A DNA stretch of 33,154 nucleotides from NCBI GenBank assembly GCA_964058805.1, contig CAXKVV010000202.1, positions 1-33,154 on the forward strand, written 5' to 3'. The notes below the pieces were generated by a model, which ran no database searches, had not been told where the DNA came from, and worked only from the letters and a program-made list of their open reading frames with translations. Every line of letters begins with the position of its first letter. Position 1 is the first letter of the stretch. Positions 12,911 through 22,400 of this stretch are shown in pieces. Made by a program: the position numbers and the translations under genes. Origin of the DNA: Schoenoplectus triqueter. Lineage: Eukaryota; Streptophyta; Magnoliopsida; Poales; Cyperaceae.

Positions 12911-12958
12911 CGAGTTTAAAACTCGATTCTAGGTGTACTGGGCCGAGTTTAAAACTCG
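12911..12958. repeat. Two copies of a 15-bp palindrome 33 bp apart
   Basis: CGAGTTTAAAACTCG (7-bp arms, one central base) is at 12911-12925 and again at 12944-12958. The left arm has only one degenerate counterpart (near 12799-12813), so a 33-bp unit was either duplicated in the right arm or lost from the left. Confidence 0.8.
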
Positions 12959-13227
12959 ATCCAGACACCTGTAATTTTCAAATGTACTGCGTGTGTTTAT
13001 TTTAATTTTTGTTGTATATTTTAGATCAATCTACTGACTGATGTATTTTATTTTTAATATAACACACAAACGTAAAAAAAAATTGAAACTCGGGTCCGGG
13101 TAAATTTTTATTTTTTTTTCGTTTGTGTAAAAAAAATTCAGGTCTGGCTATTTGTGTAAAACCGAGGAGAGAGATGGTCAATTTGCTATATTTATTTGTT
13201 TTATTTACTAAAATAAAAAAAAATCTG

Positions 13228-13236
13228 TATTAATTG
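13228..13236. repeat. Right 9-bp target-site duplication of the foldback element
   Basis: TATTAATTG directly follows the AAAAATCTG terminus and matches the left copy base for base. Confidence 0.85.
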
Positions 13237-13794
13237 TCATATTCTTTGCGACAAAGACACTAGCAGTTGTGGCACTTTTTTTTTCCAATGGATAATGGAC
13301 ACATGCACGTCGCATCAGAGTAATTAATTAACCGACACATCATTTTCAATGGAGGTGTTTATATATCTTGCATCCATATCTTCGTAGTTTTAAAAATTAG
13401 TTGTCACTCCAATATTCCATATAACAAACAATAGCATCAAGGACTATAATAATAATTAATAAATCATCACTATGTTCATCAGAGCTACAAATCCGACCAC
13501 GTCCACCACAAAGAGGTGCTTATTAGTTAAACCAGTACCAGCGGCAGTAACCATTTTTTTCCGTGTAACTAACATTAATTATCTTGATTCTAGAACACAC
13601 AAACTTCTGTTTGGGGGCCATGTATTTGAAGATGTGAATATTCAAGAGCATTTATTCATTGTCAAGTTTGCATGATGGCAGGAGAATATTCAAGACGGCA
13701 CGAGTAGTAACGAATTAATGTTAGCTGCCACACTCGCAATGACGCTGCCATGCGTCAAGAGACATAATGATTAAGTTTTAGGATTTTTTTCTAG
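13237..13794. other. Short intergenic stretch between two Mutator-like elements
   Basis: About 560 bp of non-coding DNA separates the foldback element from the larger MULE. The 67-residue frame at 13472-13675 has no recognisable domain and no exon partners. Confidence 0.5.
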
Positions 13795-13810
13795 ATATAA
13801 AATATACACC

Positions 13811-13974
13811 GCGATTTTTTTATTTAATTATTTAAAAATCCATAATTTTAATAACAAGAGGGTTTTTTTTCTAAATTTTAATAATACGCAGTACGTTATT
13901 GGGAGTGACGTCTTTCATCAAACACATCATTTTTAATGACGTCTTTATTTAAACGTGCTACTAAAATTGACGTC
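13811..13974 (+). repeat. Left terminal inverted repeat of the MULE, with 31-bp-periodic TGACGTC
   Basis: The first ~50 bp match the inverted right end closely. Inside, TGACGTCTTT begins at 13906, 13937 and 13968, exactly 31 bp apart each time. TGACGTC is the core recognised by TGA-type bZIP factors, so this array may be a binding platform for host or transposase protein (inference). Confidence 0.75.
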
Positions 13975-14101
13975 TTTATGTGCTACAAGTTTCACCCCTG
14001 AAAATCTCTCACCTCATTCCTAACCCACTCTCTCACCTGAAAATTAATCCCGAACCCCAAAAGATTTATAAAAGATCTAAAACTTTCAACATTTCTTTAA
14101 A

Positions 14102-14758
14102 ATGAGACCTAATTTAAATTTTCATTCTATTAACGATGAAAATTATACTACGGAGGAACCAAGTAGTAGTAATTTTTCTGCTATAATATTTTTGAATTAC
14201 TGTGAAACTAGATCCTCTTCAAATCATATGCAAAATACGATATCAAATTTTAGTCAAGTTGGATATTATCCTAATTATCCATATGATGGTAGTAATATAA
14301 TTCACCAACAGCCAAACTATCCATATTTCTATAATTATCAACAATCGAACTATCCACCTTTCTACAATTATAATATCATTTATCAACAACTGAACCAATC
14401 AGTTGAACCATGCCCACCTATAATTATTTTGGCGGTAGTAGTACTTATCAAGAATTGAGTTTTAAAGATAACTATAATAATTTAGGTGTAAATCTTAACT
14501 TAAGCGAGTTTGCTAGTAATTTGAGTCTTGGCATGATAAAAGAGCCTAGTAATATTGGTGATTGTAGTAATGTAGCATCAAAAATTATTTTAACACTTAT
14601 GATAGAATTTAGTGATGATCAGGAGGAGAAAAATAATATTGATCCGGATTATTTTTCTGAAGTAGAAACATGAGAGGATTACACCGAGCAGTATGATATT
14701 TTCAATTGTGATTTTGAAAATGAGAAACTCTAAAGAAGCGATAACATATTATTAGTTA
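14102..14758 (+). pseudogene. Asn/Tyr/Gln-rich N-terminal reading frame of the MULE (frameshifted)
   Basis: Two overlapping frames (14102-14458 and 14410-14673) read as one protein broken by a frameshift near 14410-14425. The first part is rich in Asn, Tyr, Pro and Gln, with imperfect repeats of the form NYPxFYNY (about 14270-14400). The second is acidic, with NLNLSEFASNLSLGM and a run of Asp/Glu (SDDQEEKNNIDPDYF). I do not recognise a domain. From its position in front of the MuDR N-terminal domain it is probably the element's own N-terminal extension and not a captured host gene, but that is inference. An in-frame stop after the EVET segment confirms decay. Confidence 0.5.
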
Positions 14759-14779
14759 TTGGAAGAACCGAGAGAGAAC

Positions 14780-16720
14780 ATCCTATAGAAGTATGAATGG
14801 TTTTGAGATGTTCGACTATTTAGGTGTTGATGAAGACCAATCAAGACCTAATGATAAGTTTGCTGAAATAAAATATTTTCTTCTAAATCGACTTTAAATT
14901 CGGTAATTTATGATTGAAGTGTTAAGAAAAATATTCAATATTACATACAAAAAAGTTCTAAAATAAGATTAATTACAAAAAACAAAGAAGCGAACTGTCC
15001 CTGAGATTGTACGCTAGATCTAAAGAAGGCTCGTACACATGGAGAATCATCACAAACAAAAACCAATATAACTATAAAAGACCATCAAGAGATCGCAGAC
15101 ACTTACAATTCACATCTAATTTGATTGTATGATGCATTCGATAATATTTTAAAAAAAGATCTCTCACTAACAATGCAACAAATCAATATATTTATAGAAA
15201 CGAGATATTCTGGTGTAGCGATGTCGTACAATAAATTTTGGCGTGGTCGGAAAAGAGCAATCAAATAATTATTTAGTACTTGAGAAGAATCATATACATT
15301 ACTTCTGTAAATATTAGGGGCTATTGCTCAGGCTACTCCAGAGATAAAATAATAAAATATTGGTATGTGATATTTCGGATGACAATGTAAATATTTTTAA
15401 ATTCTAGTTTGGGCTTATGGACCTTGTATTATAGCGTTCAAACACTTGAGACCTGTTATAACCATCGATGTTGGGTCCTTATCGAGTCGTTAGAGGAAGA
15501 TTATTGATGACGTGTGAATACAATGCAGAGAATAAACTTCTTCCGCTAGCTTTTGAAATTATGGATGAGGAGAGTTTGGACAATTAGAGGTTAGTTCATG
15601 CGGTGGGTCCGTAATGAGATAATCTAATATAATATGAAAATATATATCATATCCGACCGTCATAGGGAAATAAAGGCGATTTTTTATCAGCCACAATTGA
15701 GATGGTCTGTAGAGCATGGTGAGGCGGTACATCGGTATTATATACAACACGTCACGTAAAATTTATATAAAGAAATAAAAAAATCTGGACAGAGAGAAAA
15801 TAATCTCAAAGATGATTTTAAAAGGAGACTAGTAAACAAGAAGAAATCACATTATTTCATAGAGAGATGACGAATCTCGAGGAAAATAATTAGACCAGCT
15901 TATGATTTATTTTAAAAAATGAGAAGAATATTAGAAAATGACTATAAAGAACCTTTGAATTTCGCTTATGGGCACAAACGTACAATTTGGGACACCGATG
16001 GGGCATAATGACTAGCAATGATTCAGAAGCTTTGAATAGTTTGTTCAGAATTGAGCGAAGATTGTCGGTTATGACAATCATAGAGGGAACATGATATAAA
16101 TGTGCTAAATGATTTAACAAGAGAGAAAACGAAAGCATTGAACCTACAGAGAACATACAAGCAATGACCGAAAAAAATTGAAGACATCTTATCAAAACGT
16201 AATGACAAAGTAAGTATCTTTTATTATTAATATTGATATCTTTTACTATTTTTTCAAAACAGATGATAAAATATTATATCTTTCACCATTTTTCAGAATT
16301 TATAACTCATATGAATGTAATTCCCTTAGGAACTGTTTGAGGAGAATACAAAATTTAGGTGCTTTATGAGATGATCAAGCGTGGAGGATATAGATCGTTT
16401 AGGTATATCATTACAATTCTAACTGTACAATGCATTTAAGATTGACCCACAATTGTCTGAACCACACTGCACGTGTGATTGTCAGAAACCTCAACTAATC
16501 ATGATACTCTACTCTCATGTGATTGTTGTATGCCAGTACAAAAATTTTGACGTGTGATTGATAGATGAGCGATACAATATCACTCACCTAGTTAATACTT
16601 GAGTGGGTCAATTTTATTGTTATGGAGATTAACAAGTTTGGTCACCATACCTTGAAGAAATTATAATGTCTGACAAAGAATTGATAAAGAGTGAGCGACG
16701 ATAAAAGGTTAGAGCTCGAA
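14780..16720 (+). pseudogene. MULE transposase remnant (MuDR N-term, MULE catalytic, SWIM)
   Basis: Recognisable pieces occur in order. Around 14960-15070 the translation KIRLITKNKEANCP and GSYTWRIITNKNQ matches the MuDR-type N-terminal domain. At about 15410-15590, VWAYGPCIIAFKHLRPVITI followed by LPLAFEIMDEESLDN matches the MULE catalytic core, with the expected Asp retained after VITI. At about 16010-16100, TSNDSEALNSLFR and RRLSVMTI match the later helical part. A likely GT-AG intron spans 16210-16329; removing it joins NDK to ELFEENTKFRCFM. CTCDC and then YSHVIVVC (about 16470-16535) form a SWIM zinc-binding motif. More than ten stops and frame changes separate these segments, so no functional transposase is made. 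In a live element the protein would cut and rejoin DNA at the terminal repeats. Confidence 0.8.
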
Positions 16721-16724
16721 TGGT

Positions 16725-17095
16725 AATGAATGAAATGGAGGGTGGGAGACAAGACTATGATCGATTGAGGACAAATCCAAGGAACAAACAATCTTCTCAA
16801 AGTAGACCTTCTCGAGGAGCTGACGTTAGTGGTGAGCTCCTTCCAATGGATACGCTGCAATCAAGACACTATTTGAGTCGGCCTTCAAGTCCAACAACAA
16901 ATAAAAATACTCAATTTTCAACTAGTTACAATTCAAGAGATAATAGAAACACTCAAACTTCTTAGGATGCTTTACAACCAATGTGATTCTAGACTAGTTA
17001 CGATCAAAGAGATAATAATAGAAACATCCAAACTTCTTGAAATGCTTTACAATCAGCGCAATTCTCTACTGGTTATGATCTAAGATACAATGATT
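16725..17095 (+). pseudogene. C-terminal tail of the MULE transposase with a short peptide repeat
   Basis: After the SWIM motif the frame continues with VRARMVMNEMEGGRQDYDRL, a basic tail, and then a repeat of about 24 residues: TQFSTSYNSRDNRNTQTS, a degenerate TSYDQRDNNRNIQTS copy, and QFSTGYDLRYND. Stops interrupt the later copies. A Ser/Asn/Gln-rich tail after SWIM is common in plant MULE proteins. Confidence 0.5.
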
Positions 17096-17368
17096 GAAGC
17101 ACGAGAATCTTAAATTTGAAAGAAAAATAACCTATAGACACTTCAACAAGCAAAGGAAGAGAAAATAATTTCAGGACAAAATTTTAAAATTTTCTCGCGC
17201 AGAAAAAAAAATTGATGTACGATGTATTAGGGTAAATAATTATTTTCTATTTGAATTGTTTGTATTTTAGTGTTTGATTTATTTTTTATAATTATTATAA
17301 ATATTTTATGAAATAATTAGTATTTTTATATTATTTATGGATAATCCGTAAAATATTTTGTTTATACG

Positions 17369-17536
17369 AAAGACGTCATTGAGAGTGGCGCGTTTGATGG
17401 AAGATGTCACTCTCTGTGGCATGTTGACAGGACGTCACTGACAGTACCATGTTGTCATGTGTATTTTTAAAGTTTTTAAAAAATACTCCTATTATTAAAA
17501 TTATAAATTTTTAAATAATTAAATAAAAAACCACGA
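17369..17536 (-). repeat. Right terminal inverted repeat of the MULE, with matching motif array
   Basis: The reverse complement reproduces the left end. GACGTCA or its one-base variant GATGTCA is at 17372, 17403 and 17431, spaced 31 and 28 bp, mirroring the left-hand array. Similarity is weaker between the array and the outermost 50 bp. Confidence 0.75.
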
Positions 17537-17540
17537 AAAT

Positions 17541-17850
17541 ATGCAAAAAGGAATCACTAGGAGGGTCTCAAGTAATTCTATCCCAACTGGTTTGAGATCA
17601 AATGGTTCGAGCTGTATTTTTTTCCTGAGCTGTATCTTTTGAACTTGACAGGGACTTCATAAATTTGTCAATGATTAGCTGGTTTCTTTGCTTAATATTT
17701 ATCCAGGTCTGTCAGAAAAATTGCCAATAAATGAAACATCTAAGAACAGCTCCGAATTAGCGGAATTCAAATCCATTGTAAAGAAAAGTGCTGGAACAAA
17801 GTGTACCTCATGAATTTAAAAGGAAGAAATATATTTGTTTTGCCCGCAGT
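17541..17850. other. Intergenic DNA, nothing recognised
   Basis: About 310 bp between the MULE and the next MITE. I see no gene, repeat or regulatory motif I can support. Confidence 0.5.
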
Positions 17851-18259
17851 TAGGGGTGTGAATGTCGATGAGTTGAGTCGAGTCGGATCATTATTATTTT
17901 TTTATTTTTTTATTTGATTTGAATCTAATCCAATTATATTCGGATCAAAATTTTTTAACTCATATCCAATCCGACTCATGTAAAATAATTAAATATTTAT
18001 TAAATTATTTTATATTATTTTAAATAATTAATTTATAATTAATCTTAATTAACATATAATTAATATATATTTAAACTTTAATTAGTACTAAATCATAAAT
18101 TTACATCAAAAAAATATAAATAATCGAATTAGATCGAATTAAATTGAATCCAACCTAATCCGATTTGGATCAAAAAATTAAATTCACACCCAACTTATTT
18201 ATCTTCGAATCATATTAGATCAAATCGAATTCTAATTGGATCAATAATTGATACCTCTA
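17851..18259. mobile_element. hAT-like MITE, 409 bp
   Basis: The left end is TAGGGGTGTGAATGTCGATG and the reverse complement of the right end is TAGAGGTATCAATTATTGATC, matching terminal repeats of the TAGGGGT class. Flanking 8-mers CCCGCAGT (17843-17850) and CCTGCAAT (18260-18267) agree at 6 of 8 positions, a diverged 8-bp target-site duplication as expected for hAT. The interior is AT-rich with GATC/GGATT motifs and no coding capacity. Confidence 0.65.
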
Positions 18260-19187
18260 CCTGCAATTCAAAGTCGACAGTTATCAGAATTACATAGAGG
18301 ATACAGACTTGAATTATGGCTTTAACAAAATTAAAACCGTGATTAGAAACAGCAAAAAATTAATATCACAACAAGATAATAAACAGTGAAATATGGCAAA
18401 GCAATATTTAATAATTGATAAATTCGTGATAAAACAGCCAAAGCAATTATGTATCCTGACCTACCCAAGCTTGTTCAAAATGTCAAAATGGATACACAAT
18501 AGCAAACTACTGTATCTAATCACAGTAATGTAATTCTACAAGTCTCTCAGAGATGCTGAACTTTAACCGACATAAATAAAACCTTGATGAGAAGATCCAA
18601 ATTTCTCCCCAAATTTAAAAAGCTAAAATAAATACACTAGTACAACACGATTAAGCTCCATAATTAACACAACATCCCCTTCAAAGCTGTTTTCTACTAC
18701 GATCATAATACAGAAACACTCCTAAGCTACAAGAACAACATCGCCTAATCCTTAACATTAAGCACTAGATGGGGGACATTAATCTAAACTACAAGGTGTT
18801 TCCAAATTCTTTGCAACACTCTCTGGAGCACCTATTTCTATTCAGGAATTTAATACACAGTTTGCCTAATACACCACCCCAAATAAACTAAATTCAGAAA
18901 AAGCTAAATTCATCACCAACTAACAATATGTCCAAAGGAGACTCCTCTCTTCAAAACAATCACTGAAAAACTAAAAAAAATGCAAGTAGGTAGAATTGAA
19001 GTATTTTTGCAAATTCTAGACATCCTAACATCTGAAAATAAATTCAATGTCAGCTGCAATGAAATAAAGACATGTCCGAGACTTGCAAAAAAACTCCCTA
19101 ATACCTCCTGTCAACATCCTTTTTTAATTTTTCTTATAGCATTTTGAAGAGAGAGTCTTTACAAGGAGGCAGTAGATGATCAAACCA
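18260..19187 (-). other. 3' flank and probable 3' UTR of the Alfin-like gene
   Basis: No coding sequence is seen. The part nearest the stop codon (about 18450-19187) has a more even base composition than the intergenic DNA and could be 3' UTR, which would have to be confirmed with transcript ends. I did not find a clear minus-strand AATAAA. Confidence 0.35.
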
Positions 19188-22173
19188 TCAAGCCCGAGCA
19201 CGCTTGTTGCTGCAACCAGGGCACTTGTACTGCTTAATGTGCTCAGCTCGGGCAGGGGTTATTTTGACACACTTGCCATGGAACCACTTTTCACAAGCAT
19301 CACAGCATATCCAGAACTCATCACCAGCGTAATTGTCTCCACATGCCCCGCACAGTGTATTCTCATGCTCTTCATCATTCTCTTCCCCCTCCTCACCAAC
19401 ATTATTGTCTTCACCTTCATCACTCTCCTCCTTTGGCAGGGGATGACTTGTCTTTACGGCCCTTGGTGGTGCATCAGACTGATAAGGTATAATAAATGTC
19501 AATCAACTTGTTTCTGATCACATTATCAACCTGCATTTTTATTAGCTCGTCCTTTTTCTCTTTATTCTCTTTATTCAACTGACTACCTTTAAAGCTTTTT
19601 ACTACGTCCTACCAACCGCATGTACATACACAACAAATACATAACTACTTGTCAGTCAAAGAAGAGTACCAAGTGTTCAACTCATTCATGTTATTAAAAA
19701 CAATATTTATTAATAAAGCATCCACGATACAAAACAAAGCTCTTGATATCTGGGAGCACGTTTAATAGGCTTTGGTTGATTCAAAACCCTTCCATTTTGA
19801 TTTACTCAAGGATTTCATATGGAATAATAACATAGTAAAAGATCAAGACTTGAAACAAACAAAGGCTTGAGTCATTCTCCCTTACAGAAGTACACAAATT
19901 AATTCAAGCCCATGTTTAATAGGCTTGGTCAAAGCAGAACCTACCAAGCATATTTACATGTTGGTTTAGTAGAATGTGACAATGCATTTAGTTCAGTTAT
20001 TAAAAGTCATGGGTAAATATGGTAATTGAAATTAACCTAAATTAACAGTTAGCTGTTATAAATAGAAACAGTTAGCTGTTATAAATAGAAAAACTAAAGA
20101 CATTATTGAATAACTAGGCTTTTTTTCAATATCTACAACCAAACTGCAGAATTTGTTACCTTGGAACCTGATTTACTATTCTTGGTGCTGATTTTAGCTG
20201 TTTTTTCTTTGGTTGGTTTTTTCGCCACACCAGTCACTACCTCATAAATGGTGGGAAGGCCATTAATCATCATAAAAAGCCTTTTCCTGCAGCATGCCAA
20301 AACATCAATTGAATATATGTCCTTTTATTCAACAAATTTCTTTAGAGAATGGCAATGTCTATCCTGACTTGATCTTTAATAAATGCACTAACAATTTGAA
20401 TATATCTTGCTCTCTTTATATTCAACATATAATTTTTTATATTTTACATCATAGCCTTGCATTTTTTTTTTCCAATTTATTCAAAAACCCCTCTATTTCT
20501 CTATCTCTAAACACAAATTGCTACTTTGGCAGTAATTGCTAATAGAACTGCATTATAGGTGTGGGGATCTTTGATGTACTGGCAGATTTCGGCATCGAAC
20601 CAGATAATTTCATTCATACATGTGGAGCATGCACAATTGTTTTGGTATTAAAAAAATACATCATTTATAAATTACCTATCCTCTTTGCTGAAACCGAAAC
20701 GTGCTCCAAAATAAAATGCGACAGAGAGTAACCATGCATCACTGTGCACTGCTACAAGAGCCAGCCAATCCTTTTCATCCATCCCATCTCTCGCAAAATT
20801 AATCCCGAGTGCAGGTTCAGGCAATTCGGGCGGCACCTCCTCTGCTGGCAAGTTCACTTCCCAAGTCTCATTGGGTAGTCCATACAAGCACAAGTTCTCC
20901 TTCTCTGCATCATAAACATACTGTGTCAGCATTTCATGTAAAATTTGGTCTCTTCCAGTACTTAACCTGATTTGAAAGCAATGCGATGACCTGCAATGCA
21001 ACTCCGGAAGAGTCTCTTCCAGAAAAATATAACATTGAACCCAGATTCCGCAATCACTGGCCATGACAATCCATTTTCTCCATAATAGATTACAGTTAGT
21101 AATGCTTTTGGCAGACAAAATGGAAGAAAAGGAAGGACATCTTTGCTTAGAATGGGGAAGTTGCTGTAATCTATAACTGTACTCAAATAAAAATTATCTA
21201 GTATGGAAATTGTACATTTTGCAATTGTAGAAGACAAGGGATAGCCGAAAAGTATTATTAAATAAATTTAAGGATTTTATGTTATATGTTGACAATATTG
21301 TGGTGCAAGAATTCTTTCAATTAATTAAACCAGCAATTTGTCTTCTTTTTTTCAAAAAAAAACATAATTATTATTTTACTCTTTAATTTGGTGGGAGTAG
21401 TTGTGGCCGACGTGGGGCCCATCCTTATATCATAAATGGAAAAAATAGCTCTTCTTAGGGACTTGGGTCAAACGTCTGAGAAGTAAGATATTATGTGTTC
21501 GTAATCTGTAGCTGATGTTGCGTTCGATGCCTATTCAGCGCAAACAGCAGCAACTGCTATAGCAACACGGTCTCAGCCACAGGAACACTGAAAGTGTTGA
21601 GATGGGGCACAAGATAAGCAAAAAGACAGGAACTCAGAAATTCGATGGCCTTAGGTTGTACGTGCATTCAATTAGATTTTTTTCTATTAAATAAAAATTT
21701 GGAGGGTATCCACATTAATTTCACGATTAGTAGGAATATATCTGTAAAATACTTAATAATTATACAAAAACTCGAAGTAAATTCGTCTCCAATTACATCA
21801 CTTGAGAGAACGAGACGCTCCGCAACAAAAAGGAAAGGGGAGAGAAGAAAAAACACCAAAAATTAAAAAATAAAAATAAAAGAGGAAATAATAAAATTAA
21901 TGTCAACAATAAATGAGACTAAACGTAACCTGGATCGCAGTCCTGGTAGAACTTCTCGACATCTGAAAAGAAACAGACAACAGGAAAAATGGAACAATTC
22001 TCAGGAATTAGAAAAGGAGGGCGAGAAATTTTCAGAAACTGGGATGAAACATAAATGAATCTGAAGAAACAAATAATACCAGTACTAAGGGCTTTGATTA
22101 TTCCAGCGCGCCTAGCTCTGAAATCCTTGAAAACTTCCTCTGGCGTGCGCGGATTGTACGCTGCGCTGTCCAT
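19188..22173 (-). CDS. Alfin-like (AL) PHD-finger protein, 5 exons, 257 residues
   Basis: Exons on the minus strand: 22173-22080, 21962-21930, 20904-20676, 20286-20160, 19478-19188. All four introns are GT-AG (117, 1025, 389 and 681 nt) and the frame is continuous (774 nt with stop). The start ATG gives the family N-terminus [18 protein letters not shown]. Residues ~6-138 are the plant Alfin domain, with the hallmark [20 protein letters not shown] (45-64), [14 protein letters not shown] (71-84) and [10 protein letters not shown] (105-114). A basic then acidic linker follows (142-200), then a C4HC3 PHD finger: Cys204, 207, 220, 223, His228, Cys231, 247, 250, with Trp217 in the expected aromatic-cage position. 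AL proteins are nuclear and bind histone H3 trimethylated at Lys4, linking chromatin to stress and germination programmes. Five exons and 250-260 residues are the usual AL layout. All key residues are present, so it looks functional. Which AL subfamily member it is cannot be decided here. Confidence 0.95.
19963..20140 (+). mobile_element. Possible copia-type solo-LTR fragment in intron 4 of the Alfin-like gene
   Basis: A TGTTGGTTTAG opening is followed by GTTAGCTGTTATAAATAG (TATA-like), then a segment ending TTTTTTTCAATATCTACA. That order and wording resemble short Ty1/copia LTRs of plants. No 5-bp target duplication was found, so this may be only a remnant. It lies wholly inside an intron and does not touch a splice site. 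Confidence 0.3.
20046..20091. repeat. Exact 23-bp tandem duplication containing a TATA-like motif
   Basis: The 23-bp unit CAGTTAGCTGTTATAAATAGAAA occurs twice head to tail (20046-20068, 20069-20091) with no mismatch, implying a fairly recent duplication within intron 4. Note that 20 of those bases include AGCTGTTATAAATAG, which looks like a core promoter. Confidence 0.85.
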
Positions 22174-22400
22174 GCTCGTAATTCTTATCGGAATTATTGA
22201 CAAGAGAGTAGAAGTGTAAAGGAAGCTTAAGAGAGAGTCGGGATTAGGTTTAGGGTTACAGACGAAGTGCTAGGAGTAATAGAAGAAGAAGAAACTAAGA
22301 AAGGGGGTTATGAAGGGTTTCTTTGTTTTCTTTCTGATTTTCTCCACTTCGCTCTCTCTTTTCGAGCTATTTTTTTTTTTCGTTTCGGGTCCTTTTTGCG
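22174..22400 (-). promoter_or_regulatory. 5' leader and proximal promoter of the Alfin-like gene
   Basis: On the minus strand the 200 bp before the ATG are CT-rich (CTTTCTTAGTTTCTTCTTCTTC), typical of plant 5' UTRs and Y-patches. A telo-box-like AACCCTAAACC lies at 22247-22257 (plus strand GGTTTAGGGTT), a motif common near the start of broadly expressed plant genes. Upstream are poly-A/T tracts but no clear TATA box, consistent with a housekeeping promoter (inference). Confidence 0.55.

Larger units (their letters stand above)
12512..13227. mobile_element. 716-bp foldback (Mutator-like) element, nearly all inverted repeat
   Basis: The left arm (12512-12851) and right arm (12873-13227) are inverted copies of each other along almost their whole length, leaving only a ~21-bp centre. 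Both outer ends read CAGATTTTTTTTTATTTTAG, identical through a run of nine T. Immediately outside, the 9-bp TATTAATTG occurs at 12503-12511 and 13228-13236, an exact target-site duplication. A 9-bp duplication with long terminal inverted repeats is the signature of Mutator-superfamily insertion, so this is a non-autonomous foldback MULE. The arms differ by scattered substitutions, a 33-bp unit present only in the right arm, and small length changes in poly-T tracts. It has no coding capacity. Transcription would give a long hairpin RNA able to feed small-RNA production (inference). Confidence 0.85.
13795..17540 (+). mobile_element. Degenerate Mutator-like element (MULE) with long terminal inverted repeats
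   Basis: The two ends are inverted copies: the left reads TTTATTTAATTATTTAAAAA then CATAATTTTAATAA, and the reverse complement of the right end repeats this with few changes. Similarity continues inward through matching TGACGTC-type motifs, giving arms of roughly 165 bp. Between them lies plus-strand MULE transposase coding sequence in the expected order: N-terminal MuDR domain, MULE catalytic region, SWIM zinc-binding motif. It is interrupted by many stops and shifts. I could not identify a 9-bp target-site duplication, so the outer limits are good to about 30 bp. The element is long dead and could move only if served by another copy. Confidence 0.8.

Noticed and set aside
12512..13227. Foldback as a MIRNA gene precursor
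   Set aside because: Far longer than plant MIRNA hairpins, paired along its entire length, and flanked by a 9-bp target-site duplication, which identifies a transposon.
13795..17540. 9-bp target-site duplication for the large MULE
   Set aside because: I compared the sequence outside several candidate ends and found no matching 9-mer, so none is claimed.
19176..19517. Plus-strand 113-residue frame opposite the PHD exon
   Set aside because: It is the antisense shadow of the last Alfin-like exon; the minus strand has the full PHD Cys/His pattern and proper splice sites.
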